From the NCBI RefSeq assembly GCF_047126315.1, contig NZ_CP138953.1:3162001-3226000 (forward strand): a stretch of DNA of 64,000 bases, in the 5' to 3' direction. The notes beneath the pieces are model-generated. The model was given only the letters and a program-made list of their open reading frames with translations, had not been told where the DNA came from and ran no database searches. This document shows, piece by piece, positions 59,210 to 64,000 of this stretch. Position 1 is the stretch's first letter; every line of letters starts with the position of its first letter. The stretch comes from Shimia sp022448905. GTDB taxonomy: Bacteria; Pseudomonadota; Alphaproteobacteria; Rhodobacterales; Rhodobacteraceae. Made by a program: the position numbers and the translations under genes.

Positions 59210-60193
59210 GGTTGCTTGTTTCGGCACACGGGCCTCACTTTCGCAGTTGCCAGACCACAGTCGCGCCCGCGTCATCCGCCCCAATGGCAAGTGTTGCGGC
59301 AATTTAAAGCTCCGACCGGACTGCGCCAAAATAGTCAGTGAAACGCCTATCGCAGTGATAGCGGCTCCCGCCCAACTTATTGACCCATATCGCTCACCTA
59401 AGAACAGCACGCCAACCACCAACCCAACAGCCGCAGCCACATAGCCAATCTGGCTCAGAAGCACGGGGCCACCGATTTTCTGCAGCTTGAAATACGCCGG
59501 GAAAGTCAGAGCGGCAGCAACAACTTGCATGCTTGCGGCCCAAGGAACATCTGCAACCGAATGTAAGGCCACACTTTCTCCGCGAGCGCCCATCACCAGC
59601 ACCAATGCTATGATTGCTACGCCGTGGCTCCAAAAAGCCAGCGCCATGGGGTGAGCACCGTCAGGCCAATCCAATGTCCGATACACATTGCCTGCTGCCA
59701 AAATAAGCGGGATCGTCAAACCTACAAACGACCACAAGAGCGTGCCGTCGAGGCTTCCACGGCCAAATGCAACCATCAAGGCTCCAACAAGACCAAATCC
59801 AATTCCGGCCAAGCCCAACCGAGACGGTGTTTTTAAGCCAAACACTGCGGACAGTGCCAGTGTCGCCACCGGCGACAACGCGAACATCATGCCCACCTGC
59901 CCTGCACCAAGCTTTGGCACCAAGCCAAATATCAGCAAGTTAATGCCAGCAAAGCTGACAAGGCCGGAGATCACCACATAGCGCAGCAACTTTCCCCGCG
60001 GCAACTTTAAGTGCCCCTGGATGGCCAATACCGGAAACAGGCTCAGGCTGGCGCCCATAGACACAAGCAAAGCCCAAACCATCGGCGACACCCCTGCTTC
60101 TGCCGAGACTTTGCTGAGCGGGAATCCGACGCCCAAAAGGGCGCCACACCAAATCAAAAGGCCCACGGGCCCAACGTTGCGTACATCAGGCAT
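59165..60193 (-). CDS. EamA-family (DMT) transporter
   Basis: A 342-residue protein with ten predicted membrane helices in two EamA repeats, the second ending GERYGSISWAGAAITAIGVSLTILA. The substrate is unknown; relatives export metabolites or amino acids. It overlaps the VOC gene upstream by 8 bases and so belongs to the SoxR-linked transcription unit. Confidence 0.82.
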   Translation of the reverse strand: MPDVRNVGPVGLLIWCGALLGVGFPLSKVSAEAGVSPMVWALLVSMGASLSLFPVLAIQGHLKLPRGKLLRYVVISGLVSFAGINLLIFGLVPKLGAGQVGMMFALSPVATLALSAVFGLKTPSRLGLAGIGFGLVGALMVAFGRGSLDGTLLWSFVGLTIPLILAAGNVYRTLDWPDGAHPMALAFWSHGVAIIALVLVMGARGESVALHSVADVPWAASMQVVAAALTFPAYFKLQKIGGPVLLSQIGYVAAAVGLVVGVLFLGERYGSISWAGAAITAIGVSLTILAQSGRSFKLPQHLPLGRMTRARLWSGNCESEARVPKQATLLAARRQAVLKLLR

Positions 60194-60560
60194 AACTGAT
60201 CACCTCATACTCAACATCGTCAGGTCCCTCGAAATAGAACCGCTTACCTGGTTCGTAGTCCGCATGACTGCCAGGAACAAATCCCGCCGCCTTCACACGC
60301 GCCTCAACCATATCAAGGTCTGCAACAACGATACCGATATGGTTCAGACCACCCGCGCGATAGTAGCTTTCCTCTGCATTCTGGATGTCTTTGGGCGGCG
60401 CATAAAGCGCCAGGTAACTCTCGGTGTCCCCCACATGCACGGTGTGCCCGCCATAAATCGAGTCGCCCTCCCAGCGGACCCGCCAATCAAACAGCTCACA
60501 CAGCATCGCCGCCGTCGCCTTAGGATCGCGCACAGTCAGGTTCACATGTTCCAGTTTCAT
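60186..60560 (-). CDS. VOC (glyoxalase/dioxygenase-fold) protein
   Basis: A 124-residue protein with the two beta-alpha-beta modules of the family: LEHVNLTVRDPKATAAML and GGLNHIGIVVADLDMVEARV, with His5, His74 and Glu109/Glu118 as possible metal ligands. The exact reaction is unknown. It is divergent from soxR with a SoxR box between, so it is probably induced by redox-cycling compounds. Confidence 0.82.
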   Translation of the reverse strand: MKLEHVNLTVRDPKATAAMLCELFDWRVRWEGDSIYGGHTVHVGDTESYLALYAPPKDIQNAEESYYRAGGLNHIGIVVADLDMVEARVKAAGFVPGSHADYEPGKRFYFEGPDDVEYEVISYA

Positions 60561-60606
60561 TGCTCTAGGTCCTTCTTTTGAATTTCTTGATGGACTTAGG
60601 CTAATT

Positions 60607-60624
60607 CCTCAAGTTAACTTCACC
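60607..60624. promoter_or_regulatory. SoxR box between soxR and the VOC-EamA operon
   Basis: CCTCAAGTTAACTTCACC matches the known E. coli soxS operator (CCTCAAGTTAACTTGAGG) in 14 of 18 positions, with an intact left arm and centre. On the minus strand it lies in a 19-base spacer between TTGTGG (60623-60628) and TAGCCT (60598-60603), the overlong spacing typical of MerR-family activated promoters. Confidence 0.82.
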
Positions 60625-60659
60625 ACAAGAACTTCTTTTCTTTTGAAAACAGACACCTA

Positions 60660-61151
60660 ATGAAACAAAAGCCAAAACTACGATTGCGACCTACGGGTTT
60701 GACCATCGGTTTCATCTCGGAACGCACCGGCCTCGCGCCTTCCGCCATCCGATATTATGAAGAAGAAGGCATCGTGCACCCGCATCGCACCGACACTGGT
60801 CAACGCCGTTATGAACGTGCCGACATCCGCCGCCTGTCATTCGTGATGATTTCGCAATCCTTGGGATTTTCGATCGCGGAAATTCGCGAGGCTCTGAACA
60901 GCCTCCCCTCCAACCGCACGCCCACCAAAGCCGACTGGCAAGCAATCTCCGAACGCTTCCGCAAAGACCTTGATGCGCGCATTGCGCAAATGACCAAACT
61001 GCGCGACCAACTCGACGGCTGCATTGGCTGTGGCTGCCTCAGCCTGTCCAACTGTAAACTCTACAACCCCGACGATCGCGCCCGCACACGCGGCACCGGC
61101 CCGCGTTACCTGATGGGTGACAGCCCGTCTGATCTGGGAAACGACACCTAA
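60660..61151 (+). CDS. soxR: Redox-sensitive transcriptional activator SoxR
   Basis: A 163-residue MerR-family protein. The winged HTH (IGFISERTGLAPSAIRYYEEEG) is followed by the dimer helix and the [2Fe-2S] cluster motif C121-x2-C124-x-C126-x5-C132. Oxidation of the cluster activates the target promoter. The adjacent SoxR box and divergent VOC-EamA operon indicate direct local regulation. Confidence 0.95.
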   Translation: MKQKPKLRLRPTGLTIGFISERTGLAPSAIRYYEEEGIVHPHRTDTGQRRYERADIRRLSFVMISQSLGFSIAEIREALNSLPSNRTPTKADWQAISERFRKDLDARIAQMTKLRDQLDGCIGCGCLSLSNCKLYNPDDRARTRGTGPRYLMGDSPSDLGNDT

Positions 61152-61291
61152 CTGACGCGCTGGAACTTAGAGGGGTTCAATCCCTCACACAAAGCGCCGC
61201 AACGGAAATGTGGGGCATCACAACATTGAATTTGACTTGTTCTTCCACTCCCTGCCACCTGAGCGCAAATTACTTTTAGGGAGTGCGGGAC

Positions 61292-62476
61292 ATGAAACTT
61301 TCGCAGCGCATCACCAACATCACTGGCGGCGGCTCTGACGGCTGGGATGTCTTCTACAAAGCCCGTCGCATGATCGCCGAAGGCGTCGACGTGACCGAGC
61401 TGACCATCGGCGAACACGACATCCGCACCGATCCGGTGATCCTCGGCGCCATGGACCAATCCGCCCGCGGTGGCCACACCGGCTACGCCATGGTGCCTGG
61501 CACGCAAGAAATGCGCGAAGCCGTTGCCGCCCGCCTGACCGAGCGCACCGGTGTGCCCACCACATATGAAAACATCCTGATTACGCCCGGTGGTCAGTCT
61601 GCGCTGTTTGCCGCCCATGTCGCGACATGCTCACCGGGTGACCGCGCACTCTACATCGACCCCTATTATGCCACCTACCCTGGCACCATCCGCAGCGTTG
61701 GCGCGGAGCCGGTCCCCATCCAGACCCATGCCTCCAACGCGTTCAAACCGCGCCCCGAGGAAATTGCCGAAGAAGCCGCCAAAGGCGCTGCCTCGCTCCT
61801 AGTCAACACGCCAAACAACCCCTCCGGCACGGTCTATGGCCGCGACACGCTCAATGGCATCGCACAAGTCTGCAAGGATCATGACCTCTGGCTGATCTCC
61901 GACGAAGTTTACGACACCCAAGTCTGGGAGGGCGAGCACATCAGCCCCCGTACGCTCCCTGGCATGGCTGAACGCACGCTTGTGGTGGGCTCCATGTCCA
62001 AGTCCCACGCCATGACCGGTTCTCGCATTGGTTGGATCGCAGGTCCAAAGGAGGTCATCGCCCACCTGATCAACCTCGCCACCCACACCACCTACGGCGT
62101 GCCCGGCTTCATTCAGGACGCCGCCGTGTCTGCACTGGCTCAAGGCGAAGGTCTGGAAGAAGAAATCGCCGCTCCCTTCCAGCGCCGCCGGGAAATTGCC
62201 AAAGACATCCTAGCCAATCAAATCACTGTCGGCCTCGTTCCGGCTCAGGGCGCGATGTATATCATGCTCGACGTCCGCGCGACCGGACTATCTGGCGAGG
62301 CCTTTGCCAACTCACTGCTGGACACGCACCATATCGCCACCATGCCGGGCGAGAGCTTTGGTCAATCGGCCTATGGCCACATTCGCGTGGCAATGACCGT
62401 GGCTGATGACCGCTTCAAAGAAGCTCTACAAACCCTTGTGGATCATGCAGAAAAACTAGCAAAGCAATCCACCTGA
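61292..62476 (+). CDS. PLP-dependent aminotransferase, class I/II
   Basis: A 394-residue fold-type I enzyme. The PLP-phosphate and lysine motif is SMSKSHAMTGSRIGW, with NTPNNPSG and the substrate Arg region GHIRVAM. The specificity cannot be read. It is next to an MttB-family methyltransferase gene, an arrangement that suggests a joint role in catabolism of a quaternary or amino compound. ATG 61292 has GGGAG upstream. Confidence 0.87.
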   Translation: MKLSQRITNITGGGSDGWDVFYKARRMIAEGVDVTELTIGEHDIRTDPVILGAMDQSARGGHTGYAMVPGTQEMREAVAARLTERTGVPTTYENILITPGGQSALFAAHVATCSPGDRALYIDPYYATYPGTIRSVGAEPVPIQTHASNAFKPRPEEIAEEAAKGAASLLVNTPNNPSGTVYGRDTLNGIAQVCKDHDLWLISDEVYDTQVWEGEHISPRTLPGMAERTLVVGSMSKSHAMTGSRIGWIAGPKEVIAHLINLATHTTYGVPGFIQDAAVSALAQGEGLEEEIAAPFQRRREIAKDILANQITVGLVPAQGAMYIMLDVRATGLSGEAFANSLLDTHHIATMPGESFGQSAYGHIRVAMTVADDRFKEALQTLVDHAEKLAKQST

Positions 62477-62486
62477 CCCTTCAGAT

Positions 62487-62533
62487 GGCGTCATGATCCA
62501 AAAACGACATCTGTCGCAATTGGACATGACGCC
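62487..62533 (+). promoter_or_regulatory. Long stem-loop upstream of the MttB-family gene
   Basis: GGCGTCATG (62487-62495) pairs with CATGACGCC (62525-62533); after a one-base bulge TCCAA pairs with TTGGA, and inside that CGAC pairs with GTCG. No T-run follows. It may terminate the aminotransferase message inefficiently or act as a regulatory leader for the next genes. Confidence 0.5.
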
Positions 62534-62574
62534 GCCAAAACTGAGTCGCACACTCCAAGAACAAGGAGCGCGAC

Positions 62575-62664
62575 ATGCAAGCCATACGCAGCAAAATCCA
62601 GCTGGTGGTGCTCACCATCGGCGCAGAGCGCGGACGCGCCGCACGGGGGCGCCCTGCCTGTTGA
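62575..62664 (+). CDS. 29-codon upstream frame before the MttB-family gene
   Basis: MQAIRSKIQLVVLTIGAERG..., basic at the C-terminus, with AAGGAG 9 bases before the ATG. It ends 42 bases before the methyltransferase start. It could be a leader peptide linked to the preceding stem-loop or a small protein; neither is shown. Confidence 0.35.
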   Translation: MQAIRSKIQLVVLTIGAERGRAARGRPAC

Positions 62665-62706
62665 TGTGATCTCATTTCTCATCAACACGCAAAGGACCCT
62701 ATCTCT

Positions 62707-64000
62707 ATGAATGCCCCTGTTTCCCGCCGCTCCGGCGGTCGCTCCGCCCGTCGTGCCGCCCGCGCCGCACCGCTGTCTCAAGACGTGCGCCCCATCCGCG
62801 CCGGTATGGAAGGTGGCCAATACAAACCACTCAGCGACCATGACATGATGCGCATCCACGAAACCGCGCTGGATGCTCTGGAACAAATTGGCCTCGCGGA
62901 CGCGCCGCAATCCGGCATCGACATCATGACCGCTGCAGGCGCGATCTTGGGCGACGACGGCCGCCTGCGCTTTCCCCGTGCTCTTGTTGAGGACATGCTG
63001 GCCAAGGCCAACAAAGACGTCACCCTGCCCGGACGTGACGCCAAACATGACCTGAAACTCTCCGGCAACCGTGTCCACTTCGGCACCGCTGGAGCTGCTG
63101 TGCACATGGTAGACGTGGATACGCAGGAGTACCGCGACAGCACGCTGCAGGACCTGCACGACGCCGCACGCATCGCCGACCAACTGGACAACATCCACTT
63201 CCTGCAACGGCCCATGGTGGCGCGCGACATCACCGACAACCGGGAAATGGACCTCAACACCATCTACGCCTGCTGCGCTGGCACAACGAAGCACATCGGC
63301 GTCTCCTTCTCTGATCCGGGCTACGTGCAAGACGGCTTGGAAATGCTCTACATGATCGCCGGTGGCGAAGACGCTTGGCGCGCGCGCCCTTTTGTGAGCA
63401 ACACCAATTGCTTTGTTGTCCCGCCGATGAAATTTGCCACCGAAAGCTGTGAGGCCATGGAGCAGTGTATCCGAGGCGGCATGCCGGTTCTGCTTCTCTC
63501 CGCGGGCATGGCTGGCGCAACCGCCCCGTCGACCATTGCTGGAGCGATTGTGCAGGCCACCGCCGAATGTCTCGCCGGCATTGTCTACGTGAACGCCATT
63601 GCCCCTGGCCACCCCGCCATCTTTGGCACCTGGCCTTTTGGCCTCGACCTGCGCACCGGCGCTATGAGTGTGGGCTCAGGTGAACAGGCGCTGCTGTCGG
63701 CAGGCTGCGCCCAGATGCACAAGTTCTACGGTCTGCCCGGCGGCGCCGCTGCAGGCGCCAGCGACTCCAAACTGCCGGACATGCAGGCCGGATGGGAGCA
63801 GATGTGTTCCAATGTCATGGCTGGTCTGTCCGGCCTCAACATGGTCTACGAAGCCGCCGGCATGCACGCCTCTCTACTGGGCTTCTGCCACGAAAGCCTG
63901 ATCCTTGGCGACGACCTGATTGGCCAAGCCCTGCGCTGCGTGCGCGGCATTGAAGTGGACGACGAAACGCTGGCGCTCGATCAAATTCGCAACGTCTGTC
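62707..64000 (+). CDS. Trimethylamine methyltransferase (MttB) superfamily protein, 3' end beyond window
   Basis: At least 431 residues, cut by the window edge. A basic N-terminal tail (SRRSGGRSARRAARAA) precedes the barrel with LSDHDMMRIHETALDALEQIGL, MVARDITDNREMDLNT and GGAAAGASDSKLPDMQAGWEQ. No in-frame amber codon was seen, so it belongs to the non-pyrrolysine members, which demethylate glycine betaine or similar quaternary amines to a corrinoid protein. Which amine is used cannot be told. ATG 62707 follows AAAGGA. Confidence 0.87.
   Translation, partial: MNAPVSRRSGGRSARRAARAAPLSQDVRPIRAGMEGGQYKPLSDHDMMRIHETALDALEQIGLADAPQSGIDIMTAAGAILGDDGRLRFPRALVEDMLAKANKDVTLPGRDAKHDLKLSGNRVHFGTAGAAVHMVDVDTQEYRDSTLQDLHDAARIADQLDNIHFLQRPMVARDITDNREMDLNTIYACCAGTTKHIGVSFSDPGYVQDGLEMLYMIAGGEDAWRARPFVSNTNCFVVPPMKFATESCEAMEQCIRGGMPVLLLSAGMAGATAPSTIAGAIVQATAECLAGIVYVNAIAPGHPAIFGTWPFGLDLRTGAMSVGSGEQALLSAGCAQMHKFYGLPGGAAAGASDSKLPDMQAGWEQMCSNVMAGLSGLNMVYEAAGMHASLLGFCHESLILGDDLIGQALRCVRGIEVDDETLALDQIRNVC

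Noticed and set aside
62491..63612. 373-codon frame antisense to the MttB-family gene
   Set aside because: Sense strand encodes a clear methyltransferase; the reverse frame is a shadow.

Overview
The window looks like a chromosomal segment of a marine alphaproteobacterium of the Roseobacter group (Rhodobacteraceae). This rests on the gene families and their arrangement (glycerol-type ABC transporter with a DUF2160 protein, glnB-glnA, an MttB-family methyltransferase beside an aminotransferase, Hint-domain protein, SoxR), on the base composition, and on short palindromic elements of a kind I associate with that family. No species assignment was possible.

Layout. (1) 1-6.7 kb: a six-gene ABC operon, glpV-glpS-glpT-glpP-glpQ-DUF2160, closed by a strong terminator; a partial divergent gene sits at the very left edge. 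(2) 7.0-8.6 kb: a BlaI-type repressor and M56 metallopeptidase pair with a probable autoregulatory operator. (3) 8.72-46.35 kb: an apparently complete temperate siphophage of about 37.6 kb, integrated at the 3' end of a tRNA-Leu(TAG) gene and bounded by a 19-bp direct repeat. (4) 46.5-64 kb: host genes: Hint protein, nnr, glnB-glnA, two MFS transporters, a base-excision glycosylase, a phytoene-synthase-like protein, cimA, cysS with a polycysteine leader peptide, a SoxR-controlled cluster, an aminotransferase and the start of an MttB-family gene.

Prophage, left to right. Integrase; two small zinc-ribbon proteins; Dam methylase; three accessory genes of unknown role; lysis genes (nested spanin pair, membrane-anchored lysozyme, a small membrane protein); then a leftward-transcribed structural block read from right to left as terminase, gpW, portal, protease-capsid fusion, capsid cement, head-tail joining, tail tube, chaperone, tape measure, tail tip, fibre with SGNH hydrolase. 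Upstream of this lie a phage NusG paralogue, a cluster of ten GTTACG/CGTAAC motifs, a helicase-like ATPase, a toprim primase, small early genes and a Cro-like regulator. To the right, a rightward operon carries small genes, a ParB-like protein, a MazG-like pyrophosphohydrolase and a probable excisionase.

The most striking feature is the immunity region (40.08-42.02 kb). Two pairs of near-identical 17-bp operators (TGACAA-N5-TTGTCA) face the leftward and rightward early operons. Between them lie only a small CI-like repressor gene, a LuxI-type acyl-homoserine-lactone synthase and a LuxR-type receptor. The phage therefore appears to carry its own complete quorum-sensing circuit at the place where lambda keeps cI and rex. 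luxI reads towards, and antisense to, the repressor gene and in the same direction as cro, which suggests a density-dependent lysis-lysogeny switch. That functional link is inference.
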